Assembly (NCBI RefSeq): GCF_900100075.1
Contig: NZ_FNEG01000005.1
Location: 186,001-250,000, forward strand
From: Chryseobacterium jejuense
GTDB taxonomy: Bacteria; Bacteroidota; Bacteroidia; Flavobacteriales; Weeksellaceae
Length of the DNA stretch: 64,000 nt
Reading direction: 5' to 3'
Shown here piece by piece: positions 26,473 through 34,509 of this stretch (positions are counted from its first letter, which is position 1; every line of letters begins with the position of its first letter). Under the pieces are notes generated by a model. That model was not told where the DNA came from, made no database searches, and was given only the letters and a program-made list of their open reading frames with translations. A program made the position numbers and the translations under genes.

Positions 26473-26480
26473 CAAAAATA
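26473..26480 (-). promoter_or_regulatory. -7 box of the ribokinase gene
   Basis: Minus-strand TATTTTTG matches TAnnTTTG, about 46 nt upstream of ATG 26426. It lies just after the stop of the DUF4241 gene and suggests independent transcription. Confidence 0.4.
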
Positions 26481-26491
26481 ACTAATTTTAC

Positions 26492-27127
26492 CTAACTTAT
26501 TTCAATAAATTCTGTAATAATCTTCACTGGTGATTGATTTTTATCATAAGCAATATAACTCGCATAAAAACCTTCCCCATATCCGGTCTCAAAAGCAAAT
26601 ATAGTCCCAGGATGAGCTTCTGAAGGCTTTAAAAATGCATATTGATCTATTGCTCCGTTTTCATCAAAGAAATATTCATGGAAGAATTCTTCATAAATTC
26701 CCATGAAGTCTCCGCCTTTGTTTTGATAAAGTTTCTGCTCCAGTTCATTAAGGCTGCTTTGAGTATCCACATCCATGAAACAACCCATGCCGCTTTCTAC
26801 CGGATATCCGAAAACTTCACCTTCTGCCAGTTCTTTAATATTCTGTCCCGAAGTAGTTGCCAGCTTCCAGTCTTTAATTTCTGCAGTATTGAAAATAATT
26901 TCTGCATAGGCCACACAATTGCTGTCTCTCTCTTTATGCAACATTACAGAGAATTCTCCTTTTGGGAATTCTGTAGAAAAAGGAAGCATATCATTAGTGA
27001 TTAAGGGATCACAAGCTACCAGTTTTCCACTGGAAAGGTAGATCTTCCCTACTTCAAAACTTTCTAACAAGGGACTTTCTACAAAGTCCTTCGAAAATAG
27101 TTTTTTTATGTTTTCTATATGTTTCAT
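26492..27127 (-). CDS. DUF4241 domain protein
   Basis: 211 residues matching DUF4241 as I know it: LSSGKLVACDPLI near residue 32, an internal VFGYPVESGMGCFMD, and the C-terminal GTIFAFETGYGEGFYASY. No signal peptide, so probably cytoplasmic. Function is unknown; such proteins are often found as immunity-like or housekeeping accessory proteins, but nothing toxin-like is adjacent here. It lies downstream of the valS terminator. Confidence 0.8.
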   Translation of the reverse strand: MKHIENIKKLFSKDFVESPLLESFEVGKIYLSSGKLVACDPLITNDMLPFSTEFPKGEFSVMLHKERDSNCVAYAEIIFNTAEIKDWKLATTSGQNIKELAEGEVFGYPVESGMGCFMDVDTQSSLNELEQKLYQNKGGDFMGIYEEFFHEYFFDENGAIDQYAFLKPSEAHPGTIFAFETGYGEGFYASYIAYDKNQSPVKIITEFIEIS

Positions 27128-27146
27128 TTTATATCTTTTTTAAACC

Positions 27147-27186
27147 ATCAGGCTGGATACAACTTTTCATCTGTACCCAGCCTGAT
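27147..27186 (-). terminator. terminator of valS
   Basis: ATCAGGCTGG (27147-27156) pairs with CCAGCCTGAT (27177-27186), 10 bp, 31 nt after the valS stop. The following T-tract on the minus strand is short, so efficiency is uncertain. Confidence 0.65.
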
Positions 27187-27217
27187 ATTAAGACAACGCA
27201 TTGTCTTTATTTTAAAA

Positions 27218-29833
27218 TTACAAACTTTTCAGCTTCTCTTCCAGGATCGCAATCTTGTCAAGAGCATCTTTTTGCTTCTTACGCTCTACCTCTACAACTT
27301 CAGGTTTAGCATTAGCAACAAATTTTTCGTTGGATAGCTTTTTATCTACTGAAATCAAGAATCCTTTCAGATACTTTAATTCTTCTTCAGTTTTAGCTTT
27401 TTCTTCTCCTAAATCTAAGTTTTCACTTAAAGGAATAGAAACTTCTGTAGCTCCAACAAGGAATGTAAAGCTTGGCTTATCTGTTTTCTGTCCGAAATGG
27501 ATTTCAGAAACATTTGCCAGTTTTCTTACTACTGCTTCGTTAGCAAATTCAGTAGCATTGGTATATATTTCAGCAGCTTCTCTTGGTGAAATCCCTTTTG
27601 TCTGACGGTAATTTCTAACTCCAGAGATCAATTCTGCTGCAGTCTCAAAGTTTTTAATGATGGCCTCATCAAACGCACTAGCCTCTTTCTGCTGAGCAAC
27701 CACTAAAGCTTCTTCAATATTTCTTTCTGAAATCGTCTGCCATAATTCTTCTGTTAAGAAAGGCATGAACGGATGAAGTAACTTCATTAGCTCTTCAAAG
27801 AAATATATTGTTTTGTTATACACTTCTTTAGAAATACCTTCTCCATAGTTAGGCTTTATCGCTTCAAGATACCAACCACAAAAATCGTCCCAAATTAATT
27901 TATAGATCAAATGCAGTGCATCAGAAATTCTGAATTTCTCAAACTGATCATTAATCTCAATAATGGTTTTATTTAATTTGTTTTCGAACCATTCGATAGC
28001 CTGATGATCTGTAGCAATAGCTGGCTTATCTTCATGATTCCACATGTTAATCAAACGGAATGCATTCCAGATCTTCGTCATGAAGTTTCTTCCCTGAAGC
28101 ATTAAATCTTCATCAAAAAGAAGGTCATTTCCTGCGGCAGAACTCAATAGAATTCCTACACGAACACCATCAGCTCCATATTTATCCATTAACTCAAGTG
28201 GATCTGGAGAGTTCCCTAAAGATTTTGACATCTTTCTTCTCTGCTTATCTCTTACAATTCCTGTAAAATAAACATTTTTGAATGGAACTTCTTTTCTGTA
28301 TTCCAATCCTGCCATAATCATTCTGGCTACCCAGAAGAAGATAATATCCGGGCCTGTAACCAGGTCAGAAGTTGGATAGTAATAGTTGATATCTTTATTT
28401 TCAGGATCAAGTAATCCATCAAATACAGACATTGGCCACAACCATGAAGAGAACCAGGTATCTAGTGCATCATCATCTTGTCTAAGATCTTCTATTGTTA
28501 ATTCCTGATTTCCTGTTTTTTGTTTTGCTAATGTTAAAGCTTCTTCTTTGGTTTCAGCGACTACAAAATCTTCATCTCCTGCACCGTAATAATACGCCGG
28601 GATTTGTTGTCCCCACCAAAGTTGACGCGAAATATTCCAGTCACGGATATTTTCCATCCAGTATTTGTAAGTATTTTTAAACTTATCCGGATAGAATCTA
28701 ACTTCATCATCCATTACTACATCCAATGCTGGCTTAGCAATTTCAGACATTTTAAGGAACCATTGTACTGAAATTTTAGGTTCAATAACAGCACCTGTTC
28801 TTTCGGATGTTCCTACTTTATTTACGTAATCTTCTGCTTTTAGTAAAAGATCTTTTTCTTCTAATTCTTTTGCGATCTGTTTTCTTACATCAAATCTGTT
28901 TTGACCTGCATAGTGAAGACCATGTTCATTTAGGTTTCCGTCATCGTCTAATGCATCAATCATTTTCAATTGATGTTTTTGACCGATCTCGTAGTCATTG
29001 GTATCGTGCGCAGGCGTAATTTTTAAAGCTCCTGTTCCAAACTCGATGTCAACATATTCATCCTCAATAATAGGAATTACTCTATTAACAATGGGTACGA
29101 TTACATTTTTACCTTTTAAGTGAGCATATCTCTCATCATTAGGATTGATACATACAGCAGTATCCCCAAAAATAGTTTCAGGGCGTGTAGTTGCTACTGA
29201 AAGGAATTCTTCTGAACCTTCAATCTTGTATTTAAGGAAATACAGTTTTCCGTTCTGCTCTTTAAAGATTACTTCTTCATCTGAAATGTTGGTCTTTGCT
29301 TCCGGATCCCAGTTTACCATTCTGTATCCTCTGTAGATTAACCCTTTGTTATAAAGATCAACAAAGCTTTTGATAACCTGTTGTGAAAGTTTATCTTCTA
29401 ATGTAAATCGGGTTCTGTCCCAATCACATGAACATCCTAACTTTTTAAGCTGCTCAAGGATTGTTCCTCCGTATTTATTCGTCCATTCCCAAGCGTGTTC
29501 AAGGAATTGCTCACGGGTAATATCAGACTTATTGATTCCTTCAGACTTCAGTTTAGCAACAACTTTAGCTTCGGTAGCAATGGAAGCGTGATCTGTTCCC
29601 GGAATCCAACAAGCGTTAAACCCGCGCATTCTTGCACGACGGACCAGAACATCTTGAATGGTATTGTTCAACATATGTCCCATGTGTAGTATCCCCGTCA
29701 CATTTGGCGGCGGAATGACCACGGTATATGGTGGTTTGTCATTAGGCTCTGAGTGGAAATACTTGTTTTCCAACCAGTAATTGTACCATTTTTGTTCTGT
29801 TTCCTGTGGATTGTACTTTTCTGAAATCTGCAT
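27218..29833 (-). CDS. valS: valyl-tRNA synthetase
   Basis: Charges tRNA-Val; class I synthetase with a CP1 editing domain. 871 residues from ATG 29833. HIGH-type motif HMGH at 50-53 (PPPNVTGILHMGH), CWIPGTDHA near 75, editing-domain motif TTRPETIFGDTAV, KMSKS near residue 530 (RKMSKSLGN), an anticodon-binding helical domain, and a C-terminal coiled coil (EELKYLKGFL..KKQKDALDKIAILEEKLKSL region). The frame remains open to a TTG at 29857, but a promoter box at 29862-29869 sits directly before that codon, so ATG 29833 is preferred. Confidence 0.98.
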   Translation of the reverse strand: MQISEKYNPQETEQKWYNYWLENKYFHSEPNDKPPYTVVIPPPNVTGILHMGHMLNNTIQDVLVRRARMRGFNACWIPGTDHASIATEAKVVAKLKSEGINKSDITREQFLEHAWEWTNKYGGTILEQLKKLGCSCDWDRTRFTLEDKLSQQVIKSFVDLYNKGLIYRGYRMVNWDPEAKTNISDEEVIFKEQNGKLYFLKYKIEGSEEFLSVATTRPETIFGDTAVCINPNDERYAHLKGKNVIVPIVNRVIPIIEDEYVDIEFGTGALKITPAHDTNDYEIGQKHQLKMIDALDDDGNLNEHGLHYAGQNRFDVRKQIAKELEEKDLLLKAEDYVNKVGTSERTGAVIEPKISVQWFLKMSEIAKPALDVVMDDEVRFYPDKFKNTYKYWMENIRDWNISRQLWWGQQIPAYYYGAGDEDFVVAETKEEALTLAKQKTGNQELTIEDLRQDDDALDTWFSSWLWPMSVFDGLLDPENKDINYYYPTSDLVTGPDIIFFWVARMIMAGLEYRKEVPFKNVYFTGIVRDKQRRKMSKSLGNSPDPLELMDKYGADGVRVGILLSSAAGNDLLFDEDLMLQGRNFMTKIWNAFRLINMWNHEDKPAIATDHQAIEWFENKLNKTIIEINDQFEKFRISDALHLIYKLIWDDFCGWYLEAIKPNYGEGISKEVYNKTIYFFEELMKLLHPFMPFLTEELWQTISERNIEEALVVAQQKEASAFDEAIIKNFETAAELISGVRNYRQTKGISPREAAEIYTNATEFANEAVVRKLANVSEIHFGQKTDKPSFTFLVGATEVSIPLSENLDLGEEKAKTEEELKYLKGFLISVDKKLSNEKFVANAKPEVVEVERKKQKDALDKIAILEEKLKSL

Positions 29834-29861
29834 AAATTCTATTTCTTTGGCTTGCAATTTG

Positions 29862-29869
29862 CAAAAATA
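29862..29869 (-). promoter_or_regulatory. -7 box of valS
   Basis: Minus-strand TATTTTTG fits TAnnTTTG and gives a leader of about 20 nt to ATG 29833. Confidence 0.45.
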
Positions 29870-29912
29870 GTCTAAAGAAAAAAATTTTTAAGCATGAATT
29901 AAAATAATTTTT

Positions 29913-29920
29913 AACTTTGT
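29913..29920 (+). promoter_or_regulatory. -7 box of the DUF1573 gene
   Basis: TAACTTTG matches TAnnTTTG, about 42 nt upstream of ATG 29962. It overlaps the alternative TTG start at 29917, which is therefore rejected. Confidence 0.55.
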
Positions 29921-29961
29921 TTCACAAAATTTATCTAACAAACATATTAACATTCAAGAAT

Positions 29962-30426
29962 ATGAAGAAATTAATCGCAGGAATTGCATTATTCGGAACA
30001 TTTGCTCTTGCATCTGCACAAACAATTACGTTTGATAAAACTACTTTCGACTATGGTAACATTAAGCCTAGTTCTGATGGTACAAGATTCTTTACAGTAA
30101 CAAACACTGGAGATAAGCCTTTGATCCTTTCAAATGTAAAACCATCTTGTGGATGTACAACACCAGAATTCAGCCAAGATCCGATCATGCCAGGAAAATC
30201 TGCTAAGATCAAAGTTGGATACAACACTGCTCTTACGGGAGGATTCAACAAAATGATTGAGGTTTTCTCTAATGACCCTGCAAACAGCAGAAGTGTAATC
30301 TACATCAAAGGAAACGTAGATGCTAATGCTCCTGAAGCAAAAGTATTGACTCCTGCAGAACAAAAAGAAGCTGCTAAAGCAGAGAAAAAAGCTGCAAAAA
30401 TTGCTAAAAAAGCTGTTGCGAAGTAA
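29962..30426 (+). CDS. secreted DUF1573 domain protein
   Basis: 154 residues. A signal peptide (MKKLIAGIALFGTFALASAQ) precedes one DUF1573 immunoglobulin-like domain: FDKTTFDYGNIKPSSDG, FTVTNTGDKPLILSNVKPSC with the conserved SCGCTTPE, and MPGKSAKIKVGYN. The C-terminal 35 residues are a Lys/Ala-rich helix (KEAAKAEKKAAKIAKKAV), probably cell-wall or nucleic-acid contacting. Abundant in Bacteroidetes, function unknown; periplasmic or surface location inferred. Divergent from valS with its own promoter and terminator. Confidence 0.9.
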   Translation: MKKLIAGIALFGTFALASAQTITFDKTTFDYGNIKPSSDGTRFFTVTNTGDKPLILSNVKPSCGCTTPEFSQDPIMPGKSAKIKVGYNTALTGGFNKMIEVFSNDPANSRSVIYIKGNVDANAPEAKVLTPAEQKEAAKAEKKAAKIAKKAVAK

Positions 30427-30447
30427 TTCTCTACTTAAAAATAAAAG

Positions 30448-30474
30448 AACCGTCTCTATTGAGGCGGTTTTTTT
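30448..30474 (+). terminator. terminator of the DUF1573 gene
   Basis: AACCGTCTC (30448-30456) pairs with GAGGCGGTT (30461-30469) over TATT with one internal T-G contact, followed by T-rich sequence. Confidence 0.88.
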
Positions 30475-30541
30475 ATTACATTTATGTGAGTAGATATTAA
30501 AATGATACGTTTATCAATCTTCACACCAATAATTTTAAGTT

Positions 30542-30598
30542 TTGGCTAAAGCCAATGGATATATTTTATTTTGATTTTAGGTGGGCTAAAGCCCACCT
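30542..30598. repeat. pair of GGCTAAAGCC palindromes (REP-like)
   Basis: Two hairpins share the core GGCTAAAGCC: TTGGCT-AA-AGCCAA (30542-30555) and AGGTGGGCT-AA-AGCCCACCT (30579-30598, 9-bp arms). Such palindromes are, to my knowledge, dispersed between genes in many Flavobacteriia. They lie in the 316-base gap before PPK2. Confidence 0.7.
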
Positions 30599-30668
30599 CT
30601 ATTGATGTTGATATCCGTGTGGATCGTGTGGATATAGAAGTAGAAAAATAGTTGTTTAACGACAAGAT

Positions 30669-30729
30669 CTTTTATCTTTTATCTTTTATCTTTTATCTTT
30701 TATCTTTTATCTTTTATCTTTTATCTTTA
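30669..30729. repeat. heptanucleotide microsatellite, (CTTTTAT)8 plus partial copy
   Basis: Eight perfect tandem copies of CTTTTAT (30669-30724) plus a partial CTTTA, ending 13 nt before the PPK2 start codon. Slippage here would change spacing in the promoter or leader by 7 nt steps. Confidence 0.95.
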
Positions 30730-30742
30730 AATAAAAAAATAT

Positions 30743-31612
30743 ATGGACACCAATTTCTCAGACGACTTTAAGGTAGATGGAAAATTTTCAATTAAAAAAG
30801 CTTCTACTTCTTATAAAGGAAAACTTACCAAAGAAGAAGGAACTCAATTATTAATTCAGGAAAAAGAAAAACTTCGTGAGCTGCAGGAAAGGCTTTATGC
30901 TGATGGAAGTCAATCTCTTCTGGTTGTACTTCAGGCTATGGATGCTGCCGGAAAAGATAGTATGATAGAGCATGTTTTTGGAGGGGTAAATCCACAAGGT
31001 TGTAATGTCACCAGCTTTAAAACCCCAAGTTCAAAAGAATATTCTCATGATTTTCTATGGCGACACTATCTGGCTCTGCCACAAAAAGGAATGATTGGAA
31101 TTTTCAACCGTTCACATTATGAAAGTGTTTTAGTGTGTAAAGTTCACCCTGAATATAATTTAAGTGAAAAAACATGGTCTTCTGTAAAGGATTTCGATAA
31201 TAAATTCTGGGAAAACCGCTACGAAAGCATCAGAAACTTTGAGAAGCATCTTGCCCAGAATGGCACCACAATTATTAAAATATTTCTGAATGTTTCTAAG
31301 GATGAACAAAAGAAAAGATTATTAGACAGAATCAACGAACAGGAAAAAAACTGGAAGTTTTCTGCAGGTGATCTTCCGGAAAGGGCCCTATTCGATCAGT
31401 ATATGGAGGCTTATGAAACAGCAATCAATGAAACTTCAAAAGAGCATGCCCCATGGTATGTACTTCCAGCAGATAATAAATGGTTTGCCAGAACGGCAGC
31501 TATTCAGATTATTATAGATACCCTGGAAAAAATGAATCTTAAGTATCCCCAGCTTTCGGAAAAAGATAAAGAAGAGCTGCAACAGGCTAAAAAACAGTTG
31601 TTAGCAGAGTAA
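30743..31612 (+). CDS. polyphosphate kinase 2 family protein (class III-like)
   Basis: Transfers phosphate between polyphosphate and nucleotides (AMP or ADP). 289 residues: Walker A AMDAAGKDS at 66-73, the lid/loop GVNPQGCNVTSFK near 81, Walker B region GIFNRSHYESV near 119, and RLLDRINEQEKNWKFS near 190. The single PPK2 domain and the N-terminal extension of about 55 residues fit class III-type enzymes, which can phosphorylate both AMP and ADP (family knowledge). Expression may be affected by the adjacent heptamer repeat. Cytoplasmic. Confidence 0.9.
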   Translation: MDTNFSDDFKVDGKFSIKKASTSYKGKLTKEEGTQLLIQEKEKLRELQERLYADGSQSLLVVLQAMDAAGKDSMIEHVFGGVNPQGCNVTSFKTPSSKEYSHDFLWRHYLALPQKGMIGIFNRSHYESVLVCKVHPEYNLSEKTWSSVKDFDNKFWENRYESIRNFEKHLAQNGTTIIKIFLNVSKDEQKKRLLDRINEQEKNWKFSAGDLPERALFDQYMEAYETAINETSKEHAPWYVLPADNKWFARTAAIQIIIDTLEKMNLKYPQLSEKDKEELQQAKKQLLAE

Positions 31613-31623
31613 CAAAAATCAAT

Positions 31624-32214
31624 TTATTGGTAAACCGATTTACCATGAATATATCTAAAGACTTTTGAATGCAAATCTTCAAAAGTCTTTTTCCATGTAA
31701 ACTGTTTGATTGTTTTTACCTTATTTTCACTTTCAGGCAACAAGAATAGTTCAATTTCTTTTGGAATCCGCCAGAAGGGTTCAGGTGGATTTTGCCTGAA
31801 AATATTGATATAAAGCTTCAATGTTTCCAGATACCAATCCTGATGTTTGTTATAATCGTTAATTCCACCTACATTCGGAAAATGATGTAATTCTCTTTCA
31901 AGAATTTTCGGACAGAATTCTTTCCAATATTCGGTAGTATAGAGTAAATGCAGATGCCAAACTTTATCTACGGCTATGGAAGGAGATGCCCCATTTTTGG
32001 AAATACAGCATAAGTAGACAAACTTTTTATATTCTTCAATGGCCATCAGGCAGAATCTTCTCGTCCAGCCTTCAGTCTGAGCCAGTTTTCGGGTAAAAGG
32101 AATCACGACTTCAGCCTGATCAATCTGGTAATCTGAAATCCTTTTCCATAAAGGGCTTTGGAGATAATCTAGCTGGGTATTATTCAATAGAATGGGGATA
32201 AATTCAGGTTTCAT
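31624..32214 (-). CDS. GRDP-like (glycine-rich domain-containing protein-like) hypothetical protein
   Basis: 196 residues. The centre resembles the GRDP/DUF1399 helical domain: FTRKLAQTEGWTRRFCLMAI, EEYKKFVYLCC and DKVWHLHLLYTTEYWKEFC with conserved W-H-x-H. No signal peptide or TM helix. Function unknown. It is the last gene of a three-gene unit with two membrane proteins ending in PPSCGCG (47-nt spacer). In other bacteria GRDP-like proteins also occur near Cys/Gly-tailed membrane proteins, as I recall, so a joint role is plausible. Confidence 0.7.
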   Translation of the reverse strand: MKPEFIPILLNNTQLDYLQSPLWKRISDYQIDQAEVVIPFTRKLAQTEGWTRRFCLMAIEEYKKFVYLCCISKNGASPSIAVDKVWHLHLLYTTEYWKEFCPKILERELHHFPNVGGINDYNKHQDWYLETLKLYINIFRQNPPEPFWRIPKEIELFLLPESENKVKTIKQFTWKKTFEDLHSKVFRYIHGKSVYQ

Positions 32215-32261
32215 GATATTAAAAATCTTAATTGATTACTAATTTCCACACGAATATTTAA

Positions 32262-32789
32262 TCAGCCACCACATCCACAGGATGGAGGAGTGTAATAGGT
32301 ATAAATCTCTTTTTTATAATGATGTTTGAGTAGGTTTTCAAAATCCGCTCTCGTCATTTGCTTGTAAACATCTGTATCTGATAAATTCAACTGAAAGTCT
32401 TTTTCAGGATGTGGATCTACGGTCACTGAAAGCATTGAATCTATAACCTGGATCTCAGAGATTTCTTCCCAGATCAATTGTCTTTCTGTCCTATGATTAA
32501 AAATTCCTTTTGAGCTGATAGTTAATTTTTTTACAGGTTCTTCAACTGGTTTCATCCGTTCAGCAATGCAGCTAATTAAGATTTTTACTGAAGCATACAG
32601 AAAAACTGAAACCCCCAAAAGGACAAGAATGGAGATTAAAATATAAAAGAAGTTTTGATTGGTAAACAAAAGAAAAACCACTGCACAAAAGGCTGCCAGT
32701 AAGGCAACTGAGGATATTGTAAAAATTGTAATTGTAGAATATCCTGCCCTTTCTGGTTGGGATTTATATAAAGTAATTTCTGATTCCAT
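32262..32789 (-). CDS. membrane protein with C-terminal PPSCGCGG tail (paralogue 2)
   Basis: 175 residues. Two membrane helices at about 22-45 and 50-72 precede a soluble domain of about 100 residues (TISSKGIFNHRTERQLIWEE, SEIQVIDSMLSVTVD, HYKKEIYTYY) that ends PPSCGCGG. The last 68 residues are by eye about 70% identical to the C-terminus of the neighbouring 32823-33353 product, so the pair arose by duplication. The Cys-Gly tail recalls TIGR04222-type membrane proteins. Function unknown; the tail could bind metal or be processed. Confidence 0.7.
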   Translation of the reverse strand: MESEITLYKSQPERAGYSTITIFTISSVALLAAFCAVVFLLFTNQNFFYILISILVLLGVSVFLYASVKILISCIAERMKPVEEPVKKLTISSKGIFNHRTERQLIWEEISEIQVIDSMLSVTVDPHPEKDFQLNLSDTDVYKQMTRADFENLLKHHYKKEIYTYYTPPSCGCGG

Positions 32790-32822
32790 TGCAATTCATT
32801 TTATCTGTATATACCCTTAAAA

Positions 32823-33353
32823 TCAACAACCGCATCCACAGGATGGTGGCGTATTGTAAATATAGACTTCTTTTTTATAATGATATTTCAATAGTTTTTC
32901 AAAACGATCCTGTGTCATTTGTTTCTGGAGATCTGTTGTGGACAGGTTCAGTTTAAAATCTTTATTAGGATTAACATCCACTGTTACGGAAAGCACCGAA
33001 TCTATAATCTGTATTTCAGAAATGTCTACCCATTCAATTTCTTTATTTTCAGGGTAATAATTCATTCCTTCTCTGGAAATGTTCAAAACAGGGTAAATAA
33101 CAGGACGTTCTCTTTGTTTCCTTACCAGATAAAGGAAATGCTTTACCACTTTATAGTTTAAAAACATACATCCAATCCACAGAATCTTGTTAAGAATTTT
33201 TATAATGATCTCGTTTGTTATCCCATAGAAAAGATAGCCCAAACATTGATCAATTCCCCAAAATAAGCCATATATGAACACCACATACAGTAGGATAACA
33301 ATAAAACCTGGTTTTGCTTCTGGAATAGACTGTAAAATGCATTCTATTTTCAT
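32823..33353 (-). CDS. membrane protein with C-terminal PPSCGCGC tail (paralogue 1)
   Basis: 176 residues from ATG 33353; the longer frame to 33386 starts with TTG and adds MLSQIWYKEIE. Helices at about 15-35 and 48-68, then a soluble domain (NISREGMNYYPENKEIEW, SEIQIIDSVLSVTVD, HYKKEVYIYN) ending PPSCGCGC. First gene of the three-gene unit, 33 nt before its paralogue and about 180 nt downstream of the rnpB 3' end. Not a family I can name with confidence. Confidence 0.7.
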   Translation of the reverse strand: MKIECILQSIPEAKPGFIVILLYVVFIYGLFWGIDQCLGYLFYGITNEIIIKILNKILWIGCMFLNYKVVKHFLYLVRKQRERPVIYPVLNISREGMNYYPENKEIEWVDISEIQIIDSVLSVTVDVNPNKDFKLNLSTTDLQKQMTQDRFEKLLKYHYKKEVYIYNTPPSCGCGC

Positions 33354-33530
33354 CTCAATTTCTTTATACCAAATTTGAGATAACAAAAGAATACGAAAGT
33401 CGTTGATAAGTCTTGTTTAGTTTTCTAAAAGTCTTATATTAGAATTACAAATACATAATATATTGTTTTACAAATCAATACAAAACTGATTTAAAGAATA
33501 AAAATCTAAAGAAAGATGTTTTGTAAAAAT

Positions 33531-33855
33531 CACGAGAAAATCTATAAGCCGGATTTTGTACTTCCGAAGAAGCGCCTGTTATTTATCTACGTGGTACATT
33601 GCTGCAACACTTGAGCTGATTACCCCTCGGTTTTCAGGACGAGCCGCCCCTATTTCCATTACTGAAAAGAACCGATATACTTACCATTGCACCGCAAAGA
33701 GTTTACCTGGTTTCACTACAGCCGAACTGTACTTGCTTTCTGTTGCACTTGTCCTACCCTCGCGGGTGACGGATGTTATCCGCTTTGCTGCTCTATGGTG
33801 TCCGGACTTTCCTACCTCCCGTAAACGGGAAATCAACAAGCCGATTTTCTCGCGG
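33531..33855 (-). ncRNA. rnpB: RNase P RNA (type A)
   Basis: Catalytic RNA for tRNA 5' maturation. On the minus strand the universally conserved GGAAAGTCCGGAC lies near the 5' end, followed by AGAGCAGCAAAGCGGATAAC, ACAGAAAGCAAGTACAG-like internal elements and AAATCCGGCTTA at the 3' end. The ends are fixed by P1: a 12-base helix between 33843-33854 and 33531-33542, with one wobble. The helix is followed by T5, which can terminate. Length about 325 nt. A protein frame crossing this region on the plus strand is a shadow. Confidence 0.96.
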
Positions 33856-33858
33856 ATG

Positions 33859-33866
33859 CAAAGATA
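33859..33866 (-). promoter_or_regulatory. -7 box of rnpB
   Basis: Minus-strand TATCTTTG, about 5 nt before the predicted RNA 5' end, an exact match to TAnnTTTG at the expected distance. Confidence 0.75.
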
Positions 33867-34017
33867 CATAAATTTCACGGGAAAAGGAGGATTTGATGCG
33901 TTTACAAATTCGCTTAATTACCTTTATTTTCTCAACGTTCTGTACTCAATTACTATTCGCTACAATTATTTTTCCCCAATTACCACATTATTATTATCTT
34001 CGTGCCATTATACATCT

Positions 34018-34509
34018 ATGGATTCCAGAGAAAAAGAATTTGCGCAGCTCATTAAAGATAATCAGGGCCTGATTATTAAAGTATCGCGCTTATATACCAA
34101 TTCACTGGAAGATGAAGAGGATCTTTTTCAGGAGATTGTATTGCAACTCTGGAGAAGTTATGACTCTTTCAAAGGAAATTCCAAGATTTCAACGTGGATG
34201 TATCGTGTAGCGCTTAATACAGCCATTACCCTCTTTAGAAAAAAAAGCAAAAGCCTTCCTACGAATGAACTGGACATTAACCACAAAGATTTTGTGGAAG
34301 ATGATGATGAAAAACAGCAGCAGATTTCGCTTTTGTATACGGTAATCAAGACTCTTCCTAATATAGAAAGAGCCATTGTCATGATGTATCTTGACGATCT
34401 GCCTTACAAGGACATTGCAGAAAACCTCGGAATTACTGAAGTTAATGCACGCGTGAAAATGAACAGATTAAAGAAAACCCTTAAAGAACAGATGGAAAAA
34501 TATGCCTGA
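34018..34509 (+). CDS. ECF-type RNA polymerase sigma factor
   Basis: 163 residues. Region 2 includes LEDEEDLFQEIVLQLWRSYDSF, with WMYRVALNTAI downstream. Region 4 HTH is LPYKDIAENLGITEVNARVKMNRLKKTLKE. It directs transcription of an unknown regulon in the extracytoplasmic-function manner. The frame continues upstream to 33556, but that part is antisense to rnpB; ATG 34018 gives normal family length and lies 16 nt after a near-consensus TATCTTCG box. Its last 8 bases overlap the following gene, the arrangement expected for a sigma/anti-sigma pair. Confidence 0.93.
   Translation: MDSREKEFAQLIKDNQGLIIKVSRLYTNSLEDEEDLFQEIVLQLWRSYDSFKGNSKISTWMYRVALNTAITLFRKKSKSLPTNELDINHKDFVEDDDEKQQQISLLYTVIKTLPNIERAIVMMYLDDLPYKDIAENLGITEVNARVKMNRLKKTLKEQMEKYA

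Noticed and set aside
27255..29689. Multiple plus-strand frames inside valS
   Set aside because: All are antisense shadows of the long synthetase gene.
30669..30729. Possible CRISPR array
   Set aside because: Heptamer tandem copies without spacers; a microsatellite.
33556..34017. N-terminal extension of the sigma factor frame
   Set aside because: It is the reverse strand of RNase P RNA plus promoter DNA; the extension has no protein similarity to sigma factors.
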